DNA of 64,000 nucleotides from Paeniglutamicibacter psychrophenolicus. GTDB lineage: Bacteria > Actinomycetota > Actinomycetes > Actinomycetales > Micrococcaceae. This document shows positions 34,311-42,818 of the stretch, one piece after another. The position numbers and the translations under genes are program-made. Under the pieces are notes generated by a model, which saw nothing but the letters and a program-made list of their open reading frames with translations, searched no databases and was not told the DNA's origin. The stretch covers positions 1 through 64,000 of the forward strand of contig NZ_JAUSSH010000016.1 of assembly GCF_030812255.1 (NCBI RefSeq), in the 5' to 3' direction. Within the stretch, counting starts at the first letter, position 1. Each line of letters opens with the position of its first letter.

Positions 34311-35108
34311 ATGTCGGTAACGTCCGGATACGTCCATGTCTCAATCCGCAACGCCCAGTCCCGCGCCGCGGCAGCGCAGCGCAACACTGCTCCAGGCGGC
34401 TACACCCCGGCCGGCTATCGCCAGCTCCATGCGGTCCCGGCGGCCCACGAGACTCGACCGATGACTGCTCCGACCCCCATTGTGGCTCCCAGCGGAAACC
34501 CCGGCCCGCAGCCGGTGGCGGGTGACACCACCGCACGCGGATTCGTGCTCTATGTAGGTCTTGACGAGTCGGTGGCCCAGGCGCAGGGAACCTCGCTGGG
34601 CAAGCTGGCAACCCAGGTCCGCGCCTTCCTGGCCACGCTTTCCCCCGAGGCACAGACCCATGCCGCCGTCGCACTGGCCCCGGCCAGCGCGCAGGGCGAA
34701 AACATCGACGTCGTACGCCAGGCACTGGGGGACCCCACCGTCAACCGCCGCCCGCGCGTCGACGCCCGCCCCGCGGCGCCGCGCCCCTCGGGCGTACTGA
34801 TCGACCTGTCCCGCCGCGAGGTGCACCTGGACGGCGAGACCCTGAACCTCACGTTCAAGGAATTCGAGCTGCTGAACTACCTGGTGGAGAACGGCACCCG
34901 CACCGTGGGCCGCGACGAGCTGCTCACCAACCTGTGGCGCAACGCCGAAGAGGTCCCGAACGAGCGCACCATCGATGTGCACATCCGTCGCCTGCGCTCC
35001 AAGCTGGGCCGCCTGGCCAACACCGTGCGCACCGTGCGCGGCCAGGGCTACCGATTCTACGAGCACCCCGAGGTCGTCGTCTGGGCCGCTCCGGAATACA
35101 CCATCTAG
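34311..35108 (+). CDS. Orphan winged-helix transcription regulator (OmpR-type DNA-binding domain, no receiver)
   Basis: 265 residues. The C-terminal part (about 165-255) is a complete OmpR-type winged helix: GVLIDLSRREVHLDGETLNL, LTFKEFELLNYLVENGTRTV, then PNERTIDVHIRRLRSKLG and VRTVRGQGYRFYEHP. The N-terminal part (about 70-155) has no receiver domain; it contains a Gly/Pro/Ala-rich linker and a small alpha-beta region (GFVLYVGLDESVAQAQGTSL). It therefore cannot be phosphorylated like a normal response regulator and probably senses another signal. The start follows an AGAGG site, and a long, repeat-rich leader lies upstream. Confidence 0.85.
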   Translation: MSVTSGYVHVSIRNAQSRAAAAQRNTAPGGYTPAGYRQLHAVPAAHETRPMTAPTPIVAPSGNPGPQPVAGDTTARGFVLYVGLDESVAQAQGTSLGKLATQVRAFLATLSPEAQTHAAVALAPASAQGENIDVVRQALGDPTVNRRPRVDARPAAPRPSGVLIDLSRREVHLDGETLNLTFKEFELLNYLVENGTRTVGRDELLTNLWRNAEEVPNERTIDVHIRRLRSKLGRLANTVRTVRGQGYRFYEHPEVVVWAAPEYTI

Positions 35109-35126
35109 TTTTTGTCTTTGCGTCCT

Positions 35127-35158
35127 GCGGGGCCCGCATCCACGGATGCGGGCCCCGC
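35127..35158 (+). terminator. Hairpin terminator after the winged-helix gene
   Basis: A near-perfect 15-bp stem of G/C (35127-35141 with 35144-35158) lies 18 bases past the stop. It has no U tract. Confidence 0.65.
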
Positions 35159-35214
35159 GGGCGCTTAAGCCCCTCAGGAGACCGGATGCCCCCGCGCGCC
35201 TTAGGCTTGGAGGC

Positions 35215-35736
35215 ATGAGCGAACATCATCTGAAGCGACTCGTGTTGCTGCGCCATGCCAAGAGCGACTATCCGCTGGGTGTGTCCGACCACGACCGGCC
35301 GCTGGCCGCCCGCGGCAACCGCGAGGCGCCCGCCGCCGGTGCCTGGCTGCGCGAGCACGACGTGGTCCCCGACTACATCGTGCTCTCCGATGCCCAGAGG
35401 ACGCGTGCCACCTGCGCCTGGGTCATCAGCGAGCTCGGCGAAAAGGCTCCCACGCCCTACATGGATTCACGCATCTACGGCGCCTCGAGCACCAGGCTGT
35501 GCTCCATCATCAACGAAACCCCTGACACCGTCACCACGCTGCTGGTCATCGGGCACCAGCCGGTGCTGCAGGAACTGGCCATGCGCCTGGCCTCGGCGGA
35601 CTCGGACGAGGAAGCTGTCTACGAGCTGGCCATGAACTACCCGACGCTGGGACTCGCCGTGCTGCAGACCGAGAAGCCGTGGGCGGAAATCGACGGACGC
35701 GACATGCGGGTGACCGACTTCGTGGTCCCGCGCTGA
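35215..35736 (+). CDS. SixA-type phosphohistidine phosphatase
   Basis: 173 residues. The catalytic His is in LVLLRHAKS (His14), with GHQPVLQELA as the second conserved His and LSDAQRTRAT as the phosphate-pocket arginine motif. It belongs to the histidine phosphatase superfamily; SixA dephosphorylates phosphohistidine in HPt domains, but the substrate here is unproven. TAGGCT (35202-35207) lies seven bases before the ATG, and GGAGG overlaps that spacer. It stands alone. Confidence 0.87.
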   Translation: MSEHHLKRLVLLRHAKSDYPLGVSDHDRPLAARGNREAPAAGAWLREHDVVPDYIVLSDAQRTRATCAWVISELGEKAPTPYMDSRIYGASSTRLCSIINETPDTVTTLLVIGHQPVLQELAMRLASADSDEEAVYELAMNYPTLGLAVLQTEKPWAEIDGRDMRVTDFVVPR

Positions 35737-35973
35737 GATCCGGCACGGGCGCCGCAAATAGTTCAATGAGAGTTTGGGGAGGGCCGAAACCCCGGCTTTC
35801 AGCGGTGCGCCACCACGAACATGAGAGCGGGTGGGCCGATTATGAGAACGCCCTCATGGATTGTTCATCCTTTGCTTACTTTGGGTTCTTTGACTAGGAG
35901 CAACGCAAGCAACCAAGGCTTGCGGCCGCGACAGCGCGGCACCTGATTCCCGGCCTTGAAAAGGATTGTCCCC

Positions 35974-37128
35974 ATGAGCATCAGCCCCAGCCTTGAAACC
36001 CACACCGTCGATGCTGCCCCGGCCGCCGAAGGCCAGTTGCGCCACCTGCCGCTCGGGGCCCGGCGGGCGCTGGAGATCCGTGCCGCCTACACCACCCGCT
36101 TCGTGGCCACCGAGTTCTCCAAGCGCCCCGAGGACTTCCACCTGATCGCCGGTGCCGACGTCACCCCGCAACCCGGGGACGTGGTCATCGCCCGCGTCGC
36201 CGAAATCGGCAAGCACACCCGCCTCGAATCCCCGGTCTCCCGACGCCAGCTGATGTTCGTCGGCCAGGAGATCATGGTCGCCTACGGCAACCGCTACGCC
36301 CCGGACCAGTTCCTGGCCCATGTGCCCGAGAACCTGGAGCCCTGCCACCTGGTGGCAGGCGGCGGGCTGGCCGGCTACGTGGCCGAGATGCACGCCTCCA
36401 TCGACGCGGCCACCGCGATCGAACCGGTCGGCCTGCTGGCCACCAAGGACGGCGTGGTGAACCTGCGCGACTTCGCCCCGCTGCAGGTCGGCACCCCGTC
36501 GCTGGCCGTGGTGCGCGCCGTGGGCACCGTGCGCCCGCCGGTCATCGCTGTGCTGGGCACCTCGATGAACTCGGGCAAGTCCACCACCCTGGGCTGCCTG
36601 GTCAACGGGCTGGCCAACGCCGGGCTGCACGTCGCAGCGGGCAAGGCCACCGGAACCGGGGCCGGCAACGACCCGAACCTGTTCATCGACGCCGGCGCGT
36701 TCCCGGTCTGCGACTTCACCGACTTCGGCTACCCCACCACCTTCAAGCTCGCCTACGAACAGGTCCGCGACCTGCTGGCCGCGATGATCGACGAGCAGGC
36801 CGCATCCGGCGCCGACGTGGTGGTCATCGAGATCGCCGATGGCCTGTACCAGGGCGAGACCTCCCGGCTGCTGCGCGACCCGCTCTTCGCCGCCTGCGTG
36901 GACACCGTGGTGTTCTCCGCCCAGGACGCACTGGGTGCCCGTGCCGGGCTCGACGTGCTGCAGGATGCCGGGGTGCCGGTTGCCGCGGTCTCCGGCCTGC
37001 TCACCGCCTCCCCGCTGGCCACCGCGGAAGCCGCGGCCCAGCTCGAGGTCCCGGTCATCGACACCTACTCCCTGTGCAACCCCAAGGTCGCCACCGCCCT
37101 GGTCCCGGTGCGCGCCGACTCGCTGTGA
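35974..37128 (+). CDS. P-loop protein related to DUF1611
   Basis: 384 residues with AAGGA upstream. The C-terminal half has a Walker A motif GTSMNSGKST (195-204) in the context IAVLGTSMNSGKSTTLGCLV, followed by GKATGTGAGNDPNLFIDAGA and VVVIEIADGLYQGET, as in the DUF1611/DgcN-like P-loop family. The N-terminal half (1-185) is a beta-rich domain I do not recognise. Its end overlaps the GTG start of the ABC-like gene (GTGA), so the two proteins are translated together. The biochemical reaction is unknown; DUF1611 relatives include an N-acetyltransferase for D-glutamate. Confidence 0.78.
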   Translation: MSISPSLETHTVDAAPAAEGQLRHLPLGARRALEIRAAYTTRFVATEFSKRPEDFHLIAGADVTPQPGDVVIARVAEIGKHTRLESPVSRRQLMFVGQEIMVAYGNRYAPDQFLAHVPENLEPCHLVAGGGLAGYVAEMHASIDAATAIEPVGLLATKDGVVNLRDFAPLQVGTPSLAVVRAVGTVRPPVIAVLGTSMNSGKSTTLGCLVNGLANAGLHVAAGKATGTGAGNDPNLFIDAGAFPVCDFTDFGYPTTFKLAYEQVRDLLAAMIDEQAASGADVVVIEIADGLYQGETSRLLRDPLFAACVDTVVFSAQDALGARAGLDVLQDAGVPVAAVSGLLTASPLATAEAAAQLEVPVIDTYSLCNPKVATALVPVRADSL

Positions 37129-38885
37129 GCGACCTCGACGCGCTGATGAAGGAGCAGCAGGCCCCGGTCACGGCACCGCTGGACATCGTTCCCGCCGTGC
37201 CGGCGAAGGACCGCGCGCCGGCCCCGCGGCTGCCGAAGCTCGTCACCGGATCGCGCCGGGCCCTCTTCGCCGCGCTGCTGGCCGTCGCCGTCGGCTGCGC
37301 CGGACTCGGGCTGCTCGTGGCCCTGCAGGTCGGCCGGCTGGTGAACGGCGCCGCCGTGCTCCCGGCCGCCGTGGGCATCGCAGCGCTGGTGCTGCTCCTG
37401 GGCTACGGCCGCTACCAGGAGCGGGTGCTGGCCGAGAAGCTCGGGCAGCACTACGTGGCACAGCTGCGCGTGGGCCTGATTTCGCACTCGATGCTGGCCA
37501 GCAAGGTCCCCTCGCTGGGGATCACCGTGGCCCGGGCCAGCAACGACCTCTCCTCGGTACGGAACTGGGTGGCCCAGGGAATCGCGCCGATGCTGGCCGG
37601 CATCCCGCTGGTGGCCATCTCCATGGCCGGACTCTGGATGCTGCACCCCGTCCTGGCCCTCGCCCTGGGGCTTCCGGTGCTTGCCCTGGCCGGTGCCCTG
37701 CTGCTGCTGGCGGGCCCCGCCTTCGAACGGGCCCGCACCCTGCGGCGGCACCGCGGCAACCTGGCCGCGCGCATCGCCGACACCGTCGCCGCGTCCTCCG
37801 CGGTGGTCGCCGCCGGCGGGGTGGCCCGGGAACTGGCCAGGGTCAAGGCCAGCGGCCAAAAGGTCATGGACGCGGCGGTGCACCGCGCGCGGCTGGCCGC
37901 GGTGCTGCGCGCTCTCTCGCTGGGCATGCCGTTGCTGGCCACCGCCCTGGTGGTGTTGCTCGCCCGGCACGCACAGCTGGATGCCGGGCAGATCGCCACG
38001 GCGTTGACCCTGCTGGGGCTGTGCGCGGCCCCGGTGGGCGAATGGGGGCGGATCGTGGAGTACCGGCAGAACCACCGCGCCGCCGCGCGGATCATCGCCC
38101 CGCTGCTCGAGGAGGAGGGCGAGCTGTCCGCCGGTCCACCACTGCGCGAGGATGCCCGGCACGCCGCGGCACAGATCCAGGCCGAACGGGTGTCCGGGGT
38201 GTGGCTGCGCGGCATCACCCTCGAGGGGCGCCCCGTCCCCGAGCTGCTCGCCGAACCCGGTGCCAGGATCCGGATGACCGGCGGCGACGCGCGGGTCCGC
38301 GCCCAGCTGTTCGGCGTGCTGGCCACGGCCCGCACTCCCGACGGACCGGTCCTCGGGAACCTGGGCTCCGACGCTTCGAACCGCGCCGCCGGGTACGTGG
38401 TGGCCGGGGCGATTCCCGCGGCCGTGGAGGAGAAGAAGCGCCGCCGGCTCATTGGCGCGGCCTTCGGCTCGATGCTGCCCGAACGCGGAACCGTGCTCCG
38501 GGCCCTGCGCTACCGCCGCCCCGAGGCAAGCCCGGCCAAGGCGCTGGCGCTGGCCGCGCGGCTGGGACTGGACACCGCCCGGCTGGAGCACGGGGAAAAC
38601 ACGCAGCTGCGCCGCGGCGGGATGCCGCTGGACGCCGCGCAGCGCGCCGGGCTCATGGTGGCCCGCGCGGTGCTCGGCTCCCCGGCCCTGCTGCTGCTCA
38701 ACGACATCGACTCCCACCTCGACGCCGCGGCCCGGCGCGAGCTGGAGGCCATGCTTCAGGGGTACCGCGGCGTGGTGGTCGTCGGCTCCGACGCCGACTG
38801 GTGCTCCGGCTACCGGGAATGGAACCTGGACGGCCCGCAGGCGCCGGCCGAGGGCGCGGAGGGACTCAGCGCAGCGGCGCGGTGA
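37125..38885 (+). CDS. ABC exporter-like fusion protein with degenerate ATPase
   Basis: 586 residues from the GTG at 37125. A type-I exporter membrane domain covers about 30-325 (six hydrophobic segments, intracellular charged loops). The C-terminal ATPase-like domain has lost the Walker A lysine: the loop reads ARIRMTGGDARVRAQLF. The signature and Walker B regions are recognisable but altered: LRRGGMPLDAAQRAGLMVAR and ALLLLNDIDSHLDAAARREL instead of LSGGQ and DEPTS. It is unlikely to hydrolyse ATP alone. It shares the start codon overlap with the DUF1611-like gene and ends 20 bases inside the convergent TetR gene. Confidence 0.78.
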   Translation: MSDLDALMKEQQAPVTAPLDIVPAVPAKDRAPAPRLPKLVTGSRRALFAALLAVAVGCAGLGLLVALQVGRLVNGAAVLPAAVGIAALVLLLGYGRYQERVLAEKLGQHYVAQLRVGLISHSMLASKVPSLGITVARASNDLSSVRNWVAQGIAPMLAGIPLVAISMAGLWMLHPVLALALGLPVLALAGALLLLAGPAFERARTLRRHRGNLAARIADTVAASSAVVAAGGVARELARVKASGQKVMDAAVHRARLAAVLRALSLGMPLLATALVVLLARHAQLDAGQIATALTLLGLCAAPVGEWGRIVEYRQNHRAAARIIAPLLEEEGELSAGPPLREDARHAAAQIQAERVSGVWLRGITLEGRPVPELLAEPGARIRMTGGDARVRAQLFGVLATARTPDGPVLGNLGSDASNRAAGYVVAGAIPAAVEEKKRRRLIGAAFGSMLPERGTVLRALRYRRPEASPAKALALAARLGLDTARLEHGENTQLRRGGMPLDAAQRAGLMVARAVLGSPALLLLNDIDSHLDAAARRELEAMLQGYRGVVVVGSDADWCSGYREWNLDGPQAPAEGAEGLSAAAR

Positions 38886-39474
38886 AGGCCATGACCGCCT
38901 CCACGCAGCTTTCGATGCCGCGTTCGGGGTGGAACACCAGCCGGTCCCGGCCCAGGATCAGTGCCGCGCCGAAGATCGCGGTGGCCAGGGTATCCAGGTC
39001 CGCCTCCGGGGTGCCCGGGGCCGGCGGGCCGTCCGCGGCCATCCGGGCCAGGGCGTTGCGCACCAGGGCGATCACCTCGTGGCGCAGCGTGGCCAGGGCG
39101 GTGGCCCAGTCGCTGTCGGACTGCCATTGCTCGGAGATCCACAACTGCGCGAACGACGGGTATTCGGCAATGAATTCCAGGGCATCGGCGATCATCAGCC
39201 GCAGGCCGTCGGCGGCGTCGGGGACCTTGGCGGCCCGCTCGAAGCGCTCAAAGAGGATCGCCGCGCCGTAGTTCAGCAGCTCGCCGATCAGCTCGGACTT
39301 GGACCCGAAGTTGTAGTAGACCGTGCCCTTGGAGACCCCGGCGGCCCTGGCGATCTCATCGACGCTTACCTCGTGGTGCCCGCGCGCACCGATCAGCTCC
39401 ATGGAGGCGGTGAACAGGCGGTGCTTTGAATCTGTGGCCCGCACGCGGGTGCGCGGGGCGCTTGGGTCGCTCAT
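38866..39474 (-). CDS. TetR-family repressor
   Basis: 202 residues. The N-terminal HTH reads ARGHHEVSVDEIARAAGVSK followed by GTVYYNFGSKSELIGE, the standard TetR recognition helix; the rest is a helical ligand domain. Its ATG overlaps the YhgE stop (ATGA), making it the last gene of the operon it probably represses. A perfect 18-bp palindrome between the promoter elements at 42678-42695 is the likely operator. The 3' end overlaps the convergent ABC-like gene by 20 bases. Confidence 0.9.
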   Translation of the reverse strand: MSDPSAPRTRVRATDSKHRLFTASMELIGARGHHEVSVDEIARAAGVSKGTVYYNFGSKSELIGELLNYGAAILFERFERAAKVPDAADGLRLMIADALEFIAEYPSFAQLWISEQWQSDSDWATALATLRHEVIALVRNALARMAADGPPAPGTPEADLDTLATAIFGAALILGRDRLVFHPERGIESCVEAVMAFTAPLR

Positions 39475-41789
39475 GCGCTCAGCTCCGGATGCAGGGTTTT
39501 CAGGGACCAGGTCTTGTGCAATCGTACCGCCACGGTGCTGGCCACCAGGCCCAGCACGGTGTAGCCAACCAGGCCCGAGACGATCGGTCCGAGCACCGAC
39601 AGGTCCGCCCCGTACATCAGGTGCCGCAGGCCCGTGACCACGTGCCCCATGGGCAGCCAGCGGTGCGCCACGTGCAGCGCCTCGGGGGTGGTTTCCCAGG
39701 GGAAGGTGCCGCCGGAGGAGACCAGCTGCAGCACCATCAGCACCAGCACCACCATCTTTCCCGGGGTCCCGGCCAGCGCGCAGATGCCCTGGATGATCGC
39801 GGTGAACGCCATGGACGCCAGCAGGAACAGCCCCCACGTCATCCACGGGTGGGCGGTGTCCAGGCCCAGCCCGTAGAGCACCACGGCGTAGAGGATGGTG
39901 CCCTGGAGCATCGAGATGCCCAGGAAGGGCAGCCAACCGCCGACGGCGATCTTCCAGTTCGCGGCGTTGGAGGCCAGCGCGCGCTTGGTGATGGGGCGCA
40001 TGATCTGCACCAGGATGAACGCGCCGATCCAGATGGCCAGGGTCATGAAGAACGGGGCCAGGCCCTCGCCGTACACCCCGGCCTTGGCCTGGTCGGTGCG
40101 GGCAATGTCCACCGGATCCCCGATGACCGAGGAGACCTGTTCGCGGGCAGCGGCATTCGGGTTGGGCACCTCGTCGGTGCCGTCGGCCAGCTTGGTGGAC
40201 AGTTCCCCGGAGCCGTCGCGCAATTCGGTGGCGCCGTCGCCCAGCTCGCCCACGCCGGCGCGCAGTTCGCCGACCCCGGAAACCAGTGAGCCGGTTCCCT
40301 CATGGAGCCTGTGGGCGCCGGTGGCCAGCGCGCCGGCGCCGGAGTCGAGCTTCTTCGCCCCGGCCAGCGCGTCGTGCTGCCCGTCGGCCAGGGTGCCCGC
40401 CCCGGTGGCCAGGGTGTGGGCGCCGCCGTTGAGCTTGGACGCGCCGGCAGCGGCATCCGAGATGCCGGTCTTCAGGGCCGGCATGGCCCCGGCCAGCTGG
40501 TGGGTTCCGTCGGCGAGGGTACTCAGCCCGCCGGAAAGTTCCTTGGCGCCCGCGGCGACCTGGGCCGACCCGTCGGCGAGCGCGGAGATCTGCGATCGGG
40601 CGGTGGTTAGCTGCTTCTTGGTGTCGGCGACCTGCTTGGCCACGCCACTGGAGGCGGCGGCGTCCTTGACGTCGCCGCGGAGCTTCTGGGCCTGGTCCTG
40701 GGTGAGGACCCCGTCCTGCACCAAGGTGTCCAGCCGGGCATCCAATGTGTTGGTGGCCGAGTCAATGCGGGTCTCGGCATCCTTCTCCAGGGCAGTGAGG
40801 GTGTCGGCAGCCTGGGTGACCTTGTCATCCAGGGCCTTGTTTCCGGCGGCGACCTGGGCGGCACCGGAGGAAAGCTTCTTGGAGGCGTCGGCGGCTTTTT
40901 GCGCCCCGCCGTCGAGCTGCGCGGTCTTGGCCGGAAGCGAGGAGGTCTTTGATTTCAGTTCGCCCATCCCCGTGTTCAGCTCGGAGGTGCCCCGGGCGAG
41001 GGTGTCGGCTCCATCGGCGAGCTGGTCGGCGCCGGAGACCAGTTTCCCTTGCCCGGCCACCAGGGAGCCGGTGCCGCCGTGCAGGGTGTCGGCTCCGTCC
41101 GCAAGATCCGCGGCGCCGGCGTTGAGCTTGGTGGCTCCGTCCTGCAGGCTTCCCACCCCGTCGGCCAGGGTGGTGACCCCGTCGGAGAGCTTGACGGTTC
41201 CGGTGTGCAGTTCCCCGGCGCCGTCGGCGGCCTTGGCCATGGAGGTGTGGATGTCGGAGAATCCGGTCAGCAGGGCGTCGGCGGTCTGCGTGCCGACCTC
41301 CTTGGCCACGGTGTTGTGCACCTGCCCGGCGAGCTTGTCGGCGAAGGTGCCGACCATGTAGTTGTTGGCGTCGTTGGTGGTGATCTCCAAGATGCCCTGC
41401 CTGGCCTTCTCGAAGTCACCCGGGGAGGCAAGATTCGCGGAGAAGTCCTTCGGGATGGTCATGGAGAATGCATAGTCGCCGGAGGCGACCCCGGCGTTGG
41501 CCTCGGCATCTGAGGCGACCACGGTCCAGCCGAAGGTTCCGTCCTGGAGCAACTCGGTGGTGACGTCGTCTCCGACCCGCAGTTCCTTGCCGTCCTTGTC
41601 GGAACCGGCATCGAGGTTCACGATGGCGGCCTTGACGTTGTTCAGGTGCGCGTACGGGTCCCAGTTGGCGTAGAGGTACAGGGCGCCGTAGAGCAGCGGG
41701 ACCAGGCACATGGCGATGATCGCGATCCGCGGCAGGGCCCCGGAGGTCATGCGCTTGAGTTCGGACAGGGCGAGGCGCAACGTGGTCAT
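39471..41789 (-). CDS. YhgE/Pip-type membrane protein
   Basis: 772 residues from the ATG at 41789. The N-terminal YhgE/Pip domain has a membrane helix (IAIIAMCLVPLLYGALYLYA) and WDPYAHLNNVKAAIVNLDAG. About residues 210-560 form a long helical surface region rich in repeated small motifs such as LADGAD, LSDGVT and LASGA-like heptads. The C-terminal ABC2-type membrane domain (about 580-770) has five hydrophobic segments. This layout resembles MmpL/ESX-accessory and phage-infection proteins; its role is unresolved. It is coupled by ATGA on both sides, to the ABC-like gene and to tetR. Confidence 0.88.
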   Translation of the reverse strand: MTTLRLALSELKRMTSGALPRIAIIAMCLVPLLYGALYLYANWDPYAHLNNVKAAIVNLDAGSDKDGKELRVGDDVTTELLQDGTFGWTVVASDAEANAGVASGDYAFSMTIPKDFSANLASPGDFEKARQGILEITTNDANNYMVGTFADKLAGQVHNTVAKEVGTQTADALLTGFSDIHTSMAKAADGAGELHTGTVKLSDGVTTLADGVGSLQDGATKLNAGAADLADGADTLHGGTGSLVAGQGKLVSGADQLADGADTLARGTSELNTGMGELKSKTSSLPAKTAQLDGGAQKAADASKKLSSGAAQVAAGNKALDDKVTQAADTLTALEKDAETRIDSATNTLDARLDTLVQDGVLTQDQAQKLRGDVKDAAASSGVAKQVADTKKQLTTARSQISALADGSAQVAAGAKELSGGLSTLADGTHQLAGAMPALKTGISDAAAGASKLNGGAHTLATGAGTLADGQHDALAGAKKLDSGAGALATGAHRLHEGTGSLVSGVGELRAGVGELGDGATELRDGSGELSTKLADGTDEVPNPNAAAREQVSSVIGDPVDIARTDQAKAGVYGEGLAPFFMTLAIWIGAFILVQIMRPITKRALASNAANWKIAVGGWLPFLGISMLQGTILYAVVLYGLGLDTAHPWMTWGLFLLASMAFTAIIQGICALAGTPGKMVVLVLMVLQLVSSGGTFPWETTPEALHVAHRWLPMGHVVTGLRHLMYGADLSVLGPIVSGLVGYTVLGLVASTVAVRLHKTWSLKTLHPELSA

Positions 41790-42661
41790 GAATTTTCCTT
41801 CGGTGCCCTCAGGGCGGCGGTGGGTTGGTCCGGGGCGGAGTCGGTTGCGGGCTCGTCCGCGGGCGCGATTTCGGGTTCCTGCGGTGAAGGCGAGGCCTCG
41901 GGAACCGGGGTTTCCCCGGTGGGGGAGAATGCCGGGGCCCATGCGTTCTCCGCGATCTCGACTTGCGCGGCCGCGGTTTCGGAGCGCGGCCCGGATTCGG
42001 TTGGGTGCGCCGGTGGCCGTTCCCGGCCCACGGCCAGCTTCTCTTGGACCTGGCCCGCGTGTGCCCTGGAGCCTTCCCAGTTATCCGGGATGCGTTGGAC
42101 CACCGAGACGACCGCCGGTGCGCGGCGGGAGGTGGCCACGGATTGAAGGTAGCCGGTCCAGTCGTCCTCGGGGATGCCGTGGCGGTCGGGGGAGTCGAAG
42201 ACCAGCAGCTCGATGGCGCGGTCCTCGAGGGCCAGGTGGGTGAGCAGCGTGAGGCGTTCGAGCGGGTCGATGGCGTCGAGCCATTGGTTGGCCAGCGATT
42301 CCATGCCGTGCTTCTTCATCCAGGCCTCGATGCCGCTGCGCCGCCAGATCGGTCCGGGCTGCAGGGCCAGGTCCTCGGCCACGAGGTCACGGACCTTCAG
42401 GTGCGCCTCGGGTTCGTTGATTTCCGGGGAGTCGACAAGTGCGCTGATGCGCCGCACCGAGCGCAGGGCGGTGGTCCCGGACCAGCTCACGGTGCCCTCG
42501 CCGGGTCGCATGCGCGCGCTGAGGCCCAGGGCCAGCGCGGTGCGGGTGGGCTGGGGCTCGGCCGCCACCAGCAGGAGTTCGCCGCGCGCAACGGCAAGGC
42601 TTGTGGGTTTCAGCAGGGGCAGGTGGCGTCCGGCAATGGCCAGGTTATCGGCAATGAGCAC
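41786..42661 (-). CDS. ABC ATPase-like protein lacking a normal Walker A
   Basis: 291 residues from the GTG at 42661. It has an ABC-type N-terminal core (LADNLAIAGRHLPLL pattern, ELLLVAAEPQPTRTALALGL at the Walker A position, ELLVFDSPDRHGI at Walker B) but no GxxGxGK[ST] sequence. The C-terminal ~70 residues are Pro/Glu/Ala-rich and likely disordered. It is the first gene of a three-gene operon with the YhgE protein and TetR; I infer it is a partner subunit of the YhgE membrane domain. Confidence 0.75.
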   Translation of the reverse strand: MLIADNLAIAGRHLPLLKPTSLAVARGELLLVAAEPQPTRTALALGLSARMRPGEGTVSWSGTTALRSVRRISALVDSPEINEPEAHLKVRDLVAEDLALQPGPIWRRSGIEAWMKKHGMESLANQWLDAIDPLERLTLLTHLALEDRAIELLVFDSPDRHGIPEDDWTGYLQSVATSRRAPAVVSVVQRIPDNWEGSRAHAGQVQEKLAVGRERPPAHPTESGPRSETAAAQVEIAENAWAPAFSPTGETPVPEASPSPQEPEIAPADEPATDSAPDQPTAALRAPKENS

Positions 42662-42667
42662 AGCTAA

Positions 42668-42697
42668 AGCGTAAACCGAACTGACCGGTCAGTTCAA
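42668..42697 (-). promoter_or_regulatory. TetR-controlled leaderless promoter
   Basis: A -35 element TTGAAC (42697-42692) and -10 element TACGCT (42673-42668) are 18 bases apart. The spacer carries most of the perfect palindrome GAACTGACCGGTCAGTTC (42678-42695). The GTG start lies six bases past the -10, predicting a leaderless mRNA. A repressor on this palindrome would block RNA polymerase directly; the TetR encoded at the end of the operon is the natural candidate. Confidence 0.8.
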
Positions 42698-42818
42698 ATA
42701 GTATGGATGTCGGATTCCCCACCTCGGGGTGTGGCGCAAAACGGGCCCAACGACACGATCGGGCAACATTTCAGCGCTGACCACCACACGGGCGGGGCGG
42801 CGGGGGAGGATTGGGGGT

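Noticed and set aside
37065-38717. A 550-residue minus-strand frame opposite the ABC-like gene
   Set aside because: Composition is typical of antisense frames, and no motif is present; the plus-strand gene has proper ABC features.
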